DNA from: Albula goreensis
Taxonomy: Eukaryota > Chordata > Actinopteri > Albuliformes > Albulidae
Length of the DNA stretch: 64,000 nt
Direction of reading: 5' to 3'
NCBI GenBank assembly: GCA_022829145.1
Contig: CM040746.1
Location: forward strand, 36,505,712 to 36,569,711
Part shown: one piece after another, positions 12,335-55,162 of the stretch
How positions within the stretch are numbered: position 1 is the stretch's first letter
How the letters are laid out: each line of letters starts with the position of its first letter
Notes under the pieces: generated by a model
Seen by the model: only the letters and a program-made list of their open reading frames with translations
Told to the model about the DNA's origin: nothing
Database searches by the model: none
Translations under genes and position numbers: made by a program

Positions 12335-14019
12335 GTATGTAAACTACATGTGAATGTTCAAGCGTTCTGTCAGGCTGATTGAGCAGATAACGTACTGTGC
12401 TTTGAGTTGGCTCGTCGCCAGATGGTACTTTTGCATGCTTTGTTTAACATTTCTTTTGTGATCAGACTGGAAGTTTTTTATACCTGCTGTGTGGTGTTGT
12501 ATCTGATAATACAGACCGGGCATTATATCTCCTTATTGAGTACGTTTTTTGCCTTTGAAATAAAAGGATATTGTGTCACTCTTTTATCCAGTTTTTGGGG
12601 ATTTCCGATGTTAATAGACATAAACTACATGACGCATATAAACATGGTTTCTGGAAGGCATTGGCTGTTTTGAAATTCCCCTTGTGTTTTAGCTGATTTA
12701 AAACATAAGTGTCAGTAATTATTTAAACAAAGCTGGATTTGGGAAAAACTTGGACAGCTGAACTAGAATATCATACCTGCCAAAACTGCCGGCGTATTTT
12801 TTTTCATTACACGCGAAATAATTTTGTGAAGTTTATTATATAGTGGAGTGCATTAGGAGTTTGTCTTGTCACGTTACGCCTTGTATGCGTGCTTTCAAGG
12901 AGGGCTCCCGAATTAGGTCACTGGGGTAGTCCATGGACCGGCTTATCCTAAAATTCATCGTGTAATGGTGTCGCTTTGAAAAAGAATAAAATATACCTGA
13001 TGCTGTATTAAATATATCGTTTTTAGTCTTATAAACATTAGATTCTGTTCCGAAAGGTTATGATTATCAGATGTTAGCCAGTTAACATTGTTCGGTGGAA
13101 AAGACTTCCTAAAAAATAACGGTTCAAGTAAGTGTGAGTGACAATTTGAAATCTTTAGATTAACTTTTTTTGTATAATATTGAGCATTTCAGTGATAATC
13201 TCAAACTAATTCATTTAACTGCCGGATTCAGCAAACAATCTTGCAATGAAAAAGAAAAAAAAAAGTAAATAAGTAAATTCATGCATACACACATTGTTGT
13301 TTATTGTAGTTTTCTTAGATTTGAGTGTCAAAGTTTCAAGTTAAATATGCATAATAATTCGTATTACTCATCATCCCACGGCAGTTTTCTCATTAAAACC
13401 TTCATAACATTGAAATATTTTCAATAAAAGTACCTTATTACTTTGTTTATGAATTTGTGTTTGGCGATTTCTTCTCTCAGTAGTTGAGAGCTGTTTTATT
13501 TTCGTCTATGATTTATTGTCTTGCTATTTCTTCTACATTTCTTTTCAAACATTCAAACAAGAACTATTTATTATCATCTAATACATGCAAGGTAATAGCC
13601 TATGTTTTGGTTGATGGACACCTGTTTGATATTCCGTGTGTATGATGACTATGACAAGTGTATGTGGCTGTACACAAACCTAAAGAATGAAAAGCCATTA
13701 CGACTAAGGCATGCGACTGCACCCAAAAATAATATTAAAAAATGATAATCCTCTATAACCAGGGTTTGTGAGAGTGCACAAACCTTAAGAATTATAAGCC
13801 ACAGTGACCCGGGTACGTGGCTTTAACAGCCGTGCTTATTGTTTGAGGCCTAAGTGCTTCCAAGTGGCCACATTATTGTGAATGGACTGAAAGAACAAAC
13901 GGCAGGCTTGTGTCCGGGGTAATTGCTGTATCCTCATGTCTTCAAAGGCCGCTGTGCCTCGCTGTCGTGATAATGAGCTTTTGCCTTTTTTACACTCTTA
14001 ATGAGCAGAGGTATGTTCC

Positions 14020-14190
14020 AAGCGACGAGCTTGCTGGGTTCACGCGGTTAAAACAAGGCGGGTACAGTGTGGGGCCGTGCAGCTGGGGAATCCGGCCGGC
14101 CGGTAACAAAGACTTACTGTAATCGCGGCGCGTCCTGGCGAGCTAGCCACAGACGCGAAGGATTCTGCCTCACAGAGCCGTCTGGCGAGG
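14020..14190. promoter_or_regulatory. second CpG-rich patch upstream of coding exon 1
   Basis: A short stretch rich in CpG (GGCCGGCCGG near 14093-14102, GCGGCGCG near 14125) lies about 1.1 kb before the coding exon. It could be an alternative mid1 promoter or first exon, because MID1 is known for several 5' noncoding exons, or just a local GC island. Nothing fixes its strand. Confidence 0.25.
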
Positions 14191-14861
14191 CTTTTGGTTT
14201 GCCTTGAATGAGAGCGGATCTGGTCATGGAGAACCATTTGAAGTTTTATTCACATGAGAGAAAAATGATTGATCTGAGGTCAGATGTTACCAAAAACAGC
14301 AGTATGATTTGGAGGTAAAGAAGGTCATGTGTTTTTTCTAGTTTTTTTTTTTTTTTAATGCTACTGCAGTATCAGTGGAAATACGGAATCATTGATTGGA
14401 AGTCGGGATATGTGGAACGCAAGTAGATTAAGTTTGTTGGAAAACTGAATGCAAGATGTGGTCTGGTTTGTTTGCTTCATTTGGATCCGCTGCTTTTTTC
14501 TGGTTTAAAACATCACTAATTATATATCCATGAATAAGAGAAAGCTTAACTGAGCATGACTACTGAATTTTCTCTGCATGGTGGATTAAAAAAATCAGAC
14601 CAGACTGAACAAAATAAATGTCAGAACATTTTGTTCTGTGTACTGTTATTGGATTTGAACATATTTATCTCATGCTTTAAAAAAAGTTGTCAGGATCCAT
14701 AATTGTCATCAGTTGCGATGTCTCTTTTGATTAAATCAAGTTAAATAACACTTTTTTTGCATGCTGCTGTACTAAAAACTAATTATAACCAAATCATAAA
14801 ATGGTGTATCTCTCAATTGCTTCCTTGTGATAATTTTCTTTTTTTGGGTTGTTCACATCAG

Positions 14862-15150
14862 GAGTATACCCAGTTCATTTACTGCATCCCCTGATTCTTT
14901 GACTGCTGCTATAAAAGCAAATTATTATCAAATGACAGAATGTTCTACCTCGCATTTTCTCCCTCATGGGGAACCCCTTTGCATTTGCATTATAATTCCT
15001 AACCAGTTGCTGTATCACATTCCTCGTTCTTTGCATGCAGATATTAAAGCAATTATAGTAAAATCACAGAATTCTCTATCTTCTGTGTTCTGTCCTTGTG
15101 TGAAATCCCTCACAAGGATTTACATCAGAAATCGTGACCAGTTCAGAATT
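14862..15150. repeat. Diverged tandem repeat, unit about 134 bp, about 2.2 copies
   Basis: The motifs CCAGTT at 14869, 15002 and 15138 and TTAAAGCA / TAAAAGCA at about 14911 and 15044 recur at 133-136 bp spacing, as does ACAGAAT at 14936 and 15067. The copies have drifted strongly. It sits immediately upstream of the acceptor of the first coding exon. Confidence 0.5.
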
Positions 15151-15236
15151 AAGTCCTTCTCTGGGAAAATGGCCCATCCCTCACCGAAGCTACCCAATTC
15201 TGCCTCAGCCAATCAGAGCTTGTGTTGTCCTTTCAG

Positions 15237-15292
15237 ATAGCTGAGCGGCTTCCCTGGATTTCGCTGACGACACCACTTTGTTTGGCCTGAAG
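15237..15292 (+). other. mid1: 5' UTR part of mid1 first coding exon
   Basis: A pyrimidine stretch ending TTTCAG at 15231-15236 is a good 3' splice site, so about 56 nt of 5' UTR probably precede the ATG in this exon. A second AG at 15239-15240 (ATAG) is a weaker alternative. This implies at least one noncoding exon upstream, as is usual for MID1 genes. The exact junction is inferred. Confidence 0.6.
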
Positions 15293-47011
<31,719 letters not shown>

Positions 47012-47515
47012 GGGGACCACCATTCGCCCCCACCCCCACCCCCGTCCCCCCAACAGCAATGAAAGGAGTGGACCCAGGGAAGCACACAAAATGGCCGCCC
47101 CCTCGAGAGGGCATCCACCATGACTCTCATTCTGTTGCTGTACGAAATATGAAATAATAAAAAAAAATGTCCATGGCTTTTTTAAACGCTAATCAAGATT
47201 AAATAGTAAATATTAATTATTTATGATCATTAATTTTATTTTTTTTCCCCATTGTAATGCTTTGCACATGGTAATGTTTACTAATGTATTTATGCTTATT
47301 TTGTTTAGGAGAGATGGAAATTGGAGTATGACATTTTAAAATGACCTAGGTGCTTATTTTTTATGTTTTTTTTTGTTATTTTGCTTTCAGCCAGAGATGA
47401 ACAAAGCTGAATTATTATGTTCCGGTTTGTGATGTTATTTCTGTATGTTCAACATTTGTCATCCACGAGTTGATGTAATAAAACCTGGGTTTTAATAAAC
47501 CTGGAACATGTTGCA
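47012..47515 (+). other. mid1: mid1 3' UTR (proximal)
   Basis: Follows the stop codon directly. It opens with a C-rich stretch (47020-47050) and becomes AT-rich. Polyadenylation hexamers AATAAA occur at 47156-47161, 47477-47482 and 47494-47499. The last two are close together and followed by a TG-containing region, which makes an end near 47510-47530 likely. Mammalian MID1 uses several poly(A) sites, so longer forms are possible. Confidence 0.6.
47477..47499 (+). terminator. paired AATAAA polyadenylation signals
   Basis: Two canonical AATAAA hexamers, at 47477-47482 and 47494-47499, are 17 bases apart and about 470 nt after the mid1 stop codon. They are the strongest 3' end candidates. An earlier AATAAA at 47156 is embedded in an A-run and may also be used. 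Confidence 0.5.
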
Positions 47516-49146
47516 TGCAGTACACAGAGATCAAAGGCATTTTATTTTCCCAGCAGATGCTCCTATTTATTTTACTGCTGCCTTATTTCAAGAGTGACGT
47601 AAACAAAAGCAGCTTAAAGCAGCTCTTTTACAATTTGAATGATAAATTATAACCCAACAATTTTCTGTTTACCAAAATATACAGCACTGCTTTATATGCT
47701 CTGAACACTGTGCCTGACTTTCTGGAAATGTAGCCTGAGGTACATTTTTACAAAACATGTTTGTCAAGTATCCTGGTTTTCATTTTAAAATGAAGGCACA
47801 GTGGTAATTTCAGAAACACTAAATATTAAAGTTAAAATAAATATAATTATTTATTTGACATGCATGTTAATTTCACCAGGAAAGTGTTCATTTTCAATGC
47901 CTGTGTTCTTAGCATTCTCAAAATGTCATTGACAGTTACTCCCCATGGTATTTTTTTAATACCTAAGATACACTGTTCTGGGGATATTACCTATAATTTC
48001 ATGCAAAATGGCTGAAATGACAGAAACAATATCTCCTCTCTAGGGGATTGTTCTCTTCACACTATTTTAAAAAAATGGAACACAATGTGCACAAATGTTT
48101 TAAATGATTTTTGGAGTGGAGTAGTGCACCACCTGGTTGTAAACTGGCAACCCCTTTGGATAACAAAGGAAAATAATTTCTTTGCTCTGTGTGTCACATG
48201 ACCATGTGTTTAGACCTGAAATGCAGGGTAATGTAGTTCAACTGTGGGCTTTGGTATGATCCATGCTTTTTTTTCAGGTCATCTCGTTACAAAGGGAATA
48301 CGAGTTCTTTCATTTCATTATTGCTCATGTGCTATGTGGACAGTCTCTATTAACTACGCATGTACATTATTTTATGAAAAAAAAAAAAAAAAAAAAAACA
48401 AAAACAAGAACGGAATGGGCTTGAGAAAGCAAAATGGCACATTTGGGTCTTTTGAACTAAGACGGTTGCTTGCCTTGCACTTTCATGGCTATAAAAGGTC
48501 ACAGGCACACCAACGTGAGCCGAAGTCCTGCACTCTGACGTTTGAACTCCTTGGGTACGCTGACACTGTAATGGACCGCTAACGTCGTCGGACCCAGCAG
48601 TGACCTTTCCCTCAGATGTCGGCTTGTGAATTGCATGGTGGCTCTCTCCAGTACACACTGACACTTGATGTTACATAGTTTTTGCACCTTAGCTGCTTAG
48701 CTATTTCATAAAGGAAAGTACAGTGTTTTGCAGCGATCTCTTTGATGTTGAGGAAATTCAACAGAAAAAAAAAATGACTGCATTTGTTATTTTCATGGAA
48801 AGATGAACCCTCTGGATGTGAAAATGAGGTGTGAGTAGGACAAATTCCCAGATGATAGAAAGTAAAGACCTTTTTCCTGTTTCTTATTTTTGTTTCACTT
48901 TCCACATTTGTTTTCATGGTAATGCTGCGCTCAGAAGAAGTGGCTGGACTCCTCCAGGGCCAGAATAACCCTGAATTTTTCCTAGTACAGTATCTTTGTG
49001 AAATGTAAAATAAAACAATATGGTCCAACATATTGAATAATGTAGTTATTAAAAAATCATGATTTACTTAACACATGCTTACTACATATGTGTGATTTAC
49101 ATGGTTTACTATACATATAAAACAACCTGTAAACCAAATGTCTATA
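47516..49146. other. Downstream flank of mid1, nothing recognised
   Basis: AT-rich DNA that could include extended 3' UTR sequence. A 22-bp poly-A run lies at 48377-48398. Open frames here are short and show no family features. Confidence 0.45.
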
Positions 49147-49235
49147 CACACATACATACATACATACATACATACACACACAGACATACATACATACATA
49201 CATACATACATACATACATACATACATACATACAC

Positions 49236-49266
<31 letters not shown>

Positions 49267-49301
49267 CATACATACACACACACATACATACATACATACA
49301 C

Positions 49302-49352
<51 letters not shown>

Positions 49353-49427
49353 CATACATACATACACACACACACACATACATACACACAGACATACATA
49401 CATACACACACACATACATACACACAG

Positions 49428-49460
<33 letters not shown>

Positions 49461-49465
49461 CACAT
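49147..49465. repeat. Compound (CATA)n / (CA)n microsatellite, about 320 bp
   Basis: Alternating blocks of CATA and CA with CAGACATA interruptions. Long open frames on both strands (YIHT / MYVC repeats) are artefacts. Confidence 0.95.
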
Positions 49466-51403
49466 ACAGTACATATAAATTTGTCTGGCTGAATCTCAGG
49501 TAGCCCATGGCTGTAGTATCTGAGTGAGGTACAGTCAGCTGCACAGGCTCCCTCCTGCAGTATTTTCAGTCTTACTATTGGCCCCAGCTGCTGGCTTTGC
49601 CATCCCACAGCCAGTGAGAATAAGCACTGAAATAAACACCTGCTCTTTGTCTCGGACTTCCGGTTGCAGCTTTAGATTTACTTCTTCCTGGCTCCGTTCC
49701 TTCCTCAAGCAAACTATTTACTCTGAATTGTTTCTAATATTAGTCAACAAGCTGTTGAATTGCCCTGAGAACTTCCTTCAAACGGCAGGCTGACATCCGG
49801 CAGCCCTGGGTGTTTTTGTGTCGCTGCTCAAGGTCAGCGGTGGGAACTGTAACTTCGGCTTTACCCACCAGAGCGGGGGCACAGCGGCACACCGACCCCC
49901 CGCTACCGTCCCTGCTTCCTCATGCCCCACACAAAACCCCCAAAAAACATGCAAATGAGGGAATAAAATGTGTGAGACCGTTTCAAGCCTGCCAATAGCT
50001 TCCTTTCTGTCTCAGTGAACTTCCCCTGGGGCGACAAAAATAATTTTTTTATGTGTGCTCAAATCACATCCATAACCGTACATGTCAGAGTTTCCCCCTA
50101 ATTTAATATGCGATTCATTTTCCAGCAGGGTTTTAATTTTTGCCTCCTAACAGATGCATTCAAAACTTTCGACAGTGTTGACTGGAGGAGTGTACTCAAT
50201 ATTCATGCAATCTGTTCATAACTTCTTAACAGTGCAGATTTAAGAATATTTAAGACTATATTTTTATTTACAAATCACACAAAATTTTAATGACAGCTGT
50301 TCCTAATCATACGTGGGGGTGAGGAGGGACGCATTTCCATTAGCTTTGATGTGTGTTTAGCCATTTTACATTTTCCAAAAATGTATATTTAAAATGCACT
50401 GTGAATTTTTATTCACACAACGTTTGATTCCATTAGACATGCTGGCAACCTTCTGAAGTTGCATAAATTAATACTAATGGGAAAGCAGATTATGTGAATC
50501 AAGAGTGTTTTTTTTTTGGTTTAGTTTAGTTTTGTCAATGGTAGTTATTACCTGTGGGAATATATGCAGATTTTAGCCTGTATTGATTTTTGAAGTTAAA
50601 GACATGGACTGGGAATCATTCTAACACACATAGCCACTTGAAGGACACATGCAATTTACACAAACCACCCTAAATGCTCTTCATGACCTACCGTGTGCTC
50701 TGAAAGACTAAGTGTACAGGAAACAGGACTGAGAGTACAGGAAACAGGAGGAAGTGTGGTCTTCATGAGCAGCATGTCTTTATGGTTCAGTGATTTGATG
50801 TATTGTATATTGTCTGCACTGTTTCTTGTGATGATTACATTAGCTTATTTATGATTATGATTATGATTATTATTATTATACCTTAATCCAGTGTAATCTG
50901 GTTGAGATCCAAACTCTTTTTAAAGTGAGACCTGGTGAAGAAGACAGCAGCACAAAGTTGCAGACAGTATAAATGCAGTAAAACATAATGCTTTATATCA
51001 ACAAAGCAATCTAGAGAGAGAAGAGAGAGTGTATACGCTTGAAAGAGCTTCTGAGAGCGAAAGAACAAGGGAGAACAGAAACTGTGGTACAATCAAAAAG
51101 CCAGACAACAGCTCCCAACAGACTCCTCTCCCATCACCCTCACGGCTGCTTTGAGCTCAGTGAGGACCCAGTTCCTTAAGTTCCAGATCTTTCTGCAGGC
51201 TGTTCCTCGCTGAAGGGCCGGAGATCAGAGAGGCTTCCTGGCCCAGCGCTGTCGAAGCTTTTGGGACAATCTTTTGGAGCTCAATGTACCCTGATCTCCA
51301 CACTGCTGTGTAACAGAAGTGTGACCCCCTCTTCCCCTGTGCATTAAGTGTGTGAGGTGCCCTGATTGTGCACTGGGAGAACTGTGGAGTCTGGGTTTGG
51401 ATT

Positions 51404-51405
<2 letters not shown>
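49466..51405. other. Intergenic DNA, nothing recognised
   Basis: Mixed composition; no coding exon, RNA gene or mobile element recognised. A small ATT/ATG run is at 50850-50880. Confidence 0.45.

Positions 51406-51459
<54 letters not shown>
51406..51459. repeat. (GT)n microsatellite, about 27 units
   Basis: Pure GT run followed by a duplicated GAGCCAGTGTG/GAGCCAGTATG segment. Confidence 0.93.
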
Positions 51460-51460
<1 letters not shown>

Positions 51461-52497
51461 CCAGTGTGTGTGTGAGCCAGTATGTCTTTGAAATATGGAT
51501 ATTAAAGAAATATGGCTGTGAAGGAATGGACTACAACTACAAATGTAGCTGAAACCTGTTCTAACTGAACTGGCCTGTCAAACGCATATAGCCACGCATC
51601 AGAGAGCTGGAAAAATGCATGTTTGTGGCATGACTGGCCAAAAGTAAGGGTAACCTCCATGACAGACACATAACACAAAAGATAATGATGGTAGGAATGT
51701 AAATGGTCAAATGGATGTTTTGTCATCATGCAAAAATTAGTAAATATACAGAGGGAGGATATCGATTAAAAGCAGATATTTGTTATTTATATGTATCAGA
51801 AATGAACCAACGTCCCCACCCACCCGACCACCTTGGTTGTCATGACACTGTCTGCGCTGCCATCCGTGTTTTTACAGGCTAATTTAAAAACACATCCTTA
51901 AACAATTGTCTGGGAATGACATGATTCCTTGTGACACAGTCACATAGCTGGAGGAGCTGCTGGACTTCCTTTCAAAGGAGAGAAGCATGTGTGAACTTCG
52001 CCTGACCCTTGCATCCATGGCTACCTGACCCAGATCATGACAGGGCCGCTCCTTGTTAATATTTTTTCATGCTGAAGGACAACAGAAATGCCCTCCTCCT
52101 GTGGGCATCTGTTCATATCTGTGATTTTGCAACAGAGTTTAAAGCTTAATCACTTTAATTATTATATTTTATCATATAAGAAGGGAGGGTATTGGAGTTT
52201 GTTACCACAGGGAGAAAGCTAACATAAGATAAGGACCACACATGAAATGCAAGGGAAGCAAAAGACAAAGATAATATTTTTTTTTATTCAAAAATTCATA
52301 AAAATATACACACCAGTCCACACCCGCCCTAAGTCCAGATCTGTCACCCTTCCCCGAACTAGACAGTGGCAGCCACAGACACTGCCCCCTCTCCCATCTG
52401 TGAAGATGCCAGGCGGGTGAGAAAAACTCTGATGCATCAATCTCTGGCAAACAGCCGCAGGAGTTTGCCTCACTCATGTACTCTGTCACAATACACA
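51460..52497. other. Intergenic DNA, nothing recognised
   Basis: Unique sequence with an AT stretch near 52277-52306. No gene signal. Confidence 0.45.
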
Positions 52498-52790
52498 GTG
52501 CTGCACACACGGTGCTCTACACACAGTGCTGCACACACAGAGCTGCACACGAGGTGCTCTACACACTGTGCTCCACACACTATGCTGCACACACGGTGCT
52601 CTACACACAGTGCTGCACACATGGTGCTCCACACACAGAGCTGCACACACCCTGCTGCACACACGGTGCTCCACACACAGAGCTGCACACACAGGTGCTG
52701 CACACACGGTGCACACACATGTGCACACACGTGTGCTCCACACACAGAGCTGCACACAGTGCTCCACAGGCAGTGCTCCCCTGCACTCTG
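52498..52790. repeat. 15-bp minisatellite, about 18 diverged copies
   Basis: Units of the type GTGCTGCACACACGG, GTGCTCTACACACA and AGCTGCACACACAG repeat at about 15-bp spacing. Because 15 is a multiple of 3 and the unit has no stop, several frames stay open on both strands (HTRCSTHSAAH-like), including a frame of 232 codons. It is followed by a CA tract at 52857-52920. Confidence 0.85.
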
Positions 52791-52920
52791 CCCAGCTATT
52801 GGGTGGGGAACCACTCTCAATCATCTGGGAGGACACCAGCCTTTTAGGAGGCTCTCACACACACATATACACACACACATGCACACATGCACACACGCAC
52901 GCACACATGCACAAACACGT

Positions 52921-53946
52921 CACACACTGGTACCAAACCGGACGGTAATGGTGGAATGTGCCTTAGCCCATGCCACCATGCAGGCTCTCCCTGCATCCCA
53001 CACATACTCCCATGATTCCAGCCCAATTCACCAGGTAGCTGTTGTTGTCAATGCTACATCCTGACATTTACACAGAACATGCTTCTCCTCTCCTGTCAGT
53101 GGCCACTGATGGAAAATTACTATTTCTGGGGACCTATTCATAGTTTTTCCACAAATTATTTAATTTTAATGGCTTTCTATTTTTTTATTAAGCATAAGAT
53201 CCCACTCACAAATAGAACAGTATTTCTGAGACAGAACTCTAAGTCAAACTCTTACACAACAGGCTTAGCAGATAAAGAGCTAAAAGATTGCATTTTAATT
53301 GTGTGTGTGTGTGTGTGTGTGTCTGTCTATCTGTGTCCTGTATGTGTGCACATTTTCTATGTGTATGTGAATGTTTGTCCCATTTTTGTGTGTGTGTGTG
53401 TCCTGTGTATGCGTGCGTGAGTGCATATATATATGTGTGGTGGCATTGGGTATTACTTCATGAAGAGCAGAAGTCTTTTTTATTCTTTAATTAAGTCACC
53501 ATCTTCTCTGATCCCTTTGTGGATGACACAGACAGGCCTGCTGTTCCAGGGCTCTGTCCATCTGCACTGTGTGAGCAGACTACAACGCTTCACTTCAGCT
53601 GCCAGGCAGGGCATACAGGAACTCTCACTACAGGAGGGAGGGATGCAGGGGGAGAGAGGGGGAGAGTGGAAGAGGGATGGAGTCAGAGAACGAAGAAGTT
53701 AGGGGTTCCCATTTTTCATACTGGGAGATGAAATGTAGAGATGGCAACTGGTTATCTCCTCAAATAATAGAGAAAAAAAAATCTGCTCAAGTAATGAGAG
53801 AAATAAACCTTGAGAAAAGGCCAAAGCTCACCTTTAATCAATGGCAAAAATGTATAAACTGTTTTTCAGAAAACATACCCCAGATAAGAGAGGGCACGTA
53901 GAAAAAGAAGAACATACAACCTACCAGACATTTTTGGGAAACATTT
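52921..53946. other. Intergenic DNA with a short GT tract
   Basis: GT/GTCT repeats at about 53300-53420 and a GA-rich patch near 53640-53690. Nothing else recognised. Confidence 0.45.
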
Positions 53947-54252
53947 TCCAAATTCTCTCAATATCTGGATTGGTTCCAGGACCCCCCGTGGATACCGAAA
54001 TCTCTGGATGATCAAGTCCCTTTTTCTTAGTATAGCGTAGTATTTGCATATAACCATTGCACATCCTCCCATATACTTTAAATCATCTCTAGATTACTTA
54101 TAATATCTAACACAATGTAAATGCTATGTAAATAGTTGAATTTGCCGACAAATTCAAGTTTTGCTTTTAGGAACTTCCTGATTTTTTTTTTTTTTTTTTA
54201 TATTTTCGATCCACTGGTGGGTTGACTCCACGGATGCAGAACCAGCGGACTG
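53947..54252 (+). mobile_element. Tigger/MER2-like nonautonomous DNA transposon
   Basis: Contains GGATTGGTTCCAGGACCCCC at 53968-53987, GATACCGAAATCTCTGGATG, then GCGTAGTATTTGCATATAAC (54035), TACTTTAAATCATCTCTAGA (54074), ATGTAAATGCTATGTAAATAG (shortened here: TGTAAATGCTATGTAAATAG, 54116) and, at the right end, ATTTTCGATCC, GGATGCAGAACC and GACTGTA. This order matches, from memory, the mammalian MER2 family of the pogo/Tigger group. The terminal repeats are eroded: the left CAG is lost and the right end reads GACTG-TA. It is nonautonomous; there is no transposase. Confidence 0.8.
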
Positions 54253-54953
54253 TACTATCAAGTGAAGTTGTCTGGTAAAACTTAAATTTTTCATGCATTT
54301 CAAACATTTAAAATATCATATTAAAATGTTTGTGGCTGTATGTGTATATATATATATATTTAAATGTGTACCTTTGACCAGTGTGAAATATGGATAATAC
54401 AGGGTGTACCCACATTTTTGAGAGCAGGAGACTCACTGATTGCTAGCAGCTGATTGCTGGCCGCTGATCTCAGTGTGGCTAATCAGCACAGAGAGGAGGT
54501 GGGCTTATTCTGAAAGCTATGCTAAAATAGTAACATAAACCTCAATTTCTGAAACGCAGTGGCTTCCACCTCACTTAGCATGAAATAATGCCTGCGCCTT
54601 CCTCCGCGAGTCTTTTCTTTTTTTTTTTTTTCTTCAGAAAATAGCCTCAAGTTGTGTTCAAAACAAATCCGTGCTTATTATCGCTAGTATGAGAATGCTA
54701 CTCGGGGTCCTGGCCGTCGGCTGGAATGATTCAGAGCTGGTTAAAGACCCCGGGCTGAAGAGGAAAATAATTGTGTGTGGAGTTTGGAGAACCAGGGACT
54801 TGTCTGACCCTTGACCCCCCCCAACCACCCTCCCCAGGGCATTCTGCAGTTGCCATATTTAGCAGATCTGTGGAGAAAAGAGGAGGAGTAAAAAGGAAGG
54901 AATATATTCAGACACAACAGGAAAAGCATGGGGGATAAAGGGGAACTGCCTCA
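54253..54953. other. Intergenic DNA, nothing recognised
   Basis: Contains a TA run near 54346-54358, a poly-T run near 54618-54631 and a C-rich patch near 54812-54836. Confidence 0.45.
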
Positions 54954-55162
54954 CTGCCAGTCAAACACATCGCACGACGACTGGCAGTTATCAAAGACAA
55001 CGCACGACGACTGGCACACATCGCACGACGACTGGCAGTTATCAAACACATCACACCACGACTGGCAGTTATCAAACACATCGCACGACGACTGGCCGTT
55101 ATCAAAGACATCGCACTACGACTGGCAGTTATCAAACACATCACACTACGACTGGCAGTTAT
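54954..55162. repeat. 30-bp minisatellite, 7 copies, one unit shortened
   Basis: The core ACGACTGGCAGTTATCAAA recurs with CACATCGC / GACAACGC between copies, at 30-bp spacing. The unit near 55010 is about 6 bases shorter (GGCACACATCG). Because the unit is a multiple of three, both strands stay open (HDDWQLSNTS / LITASRRAM), which mimics a repeat protein. Confidence 0.9.

Larger units (their letters stand above)
12341..15230 (+). other. Presumed 5' UTR intron of mid1
   Basis: AT-rich sequence between the candidate first exon and the coding exon. It contains the CpG patch at 14020-14190, a poly-T run at 14342-14356 and an old tandem repeat at 14860-15150. No coding exon is seen. Confidence 0.4.

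Noticed and set aside
15278-15292. In-frame upstream TTG start giving a 5-residue longer protein
   Set aside because: Vertebrate nuclear genes start at ATG; the conserved METLES start has a good context (A at -3, G at +4).
54954-55162. CRISPR-like array (30-bp repeats)
   Set aside because: There are no unique spacers of constant size between repeats, the unit is a simple tandem repeat, and the DNA is from a vertebrate.
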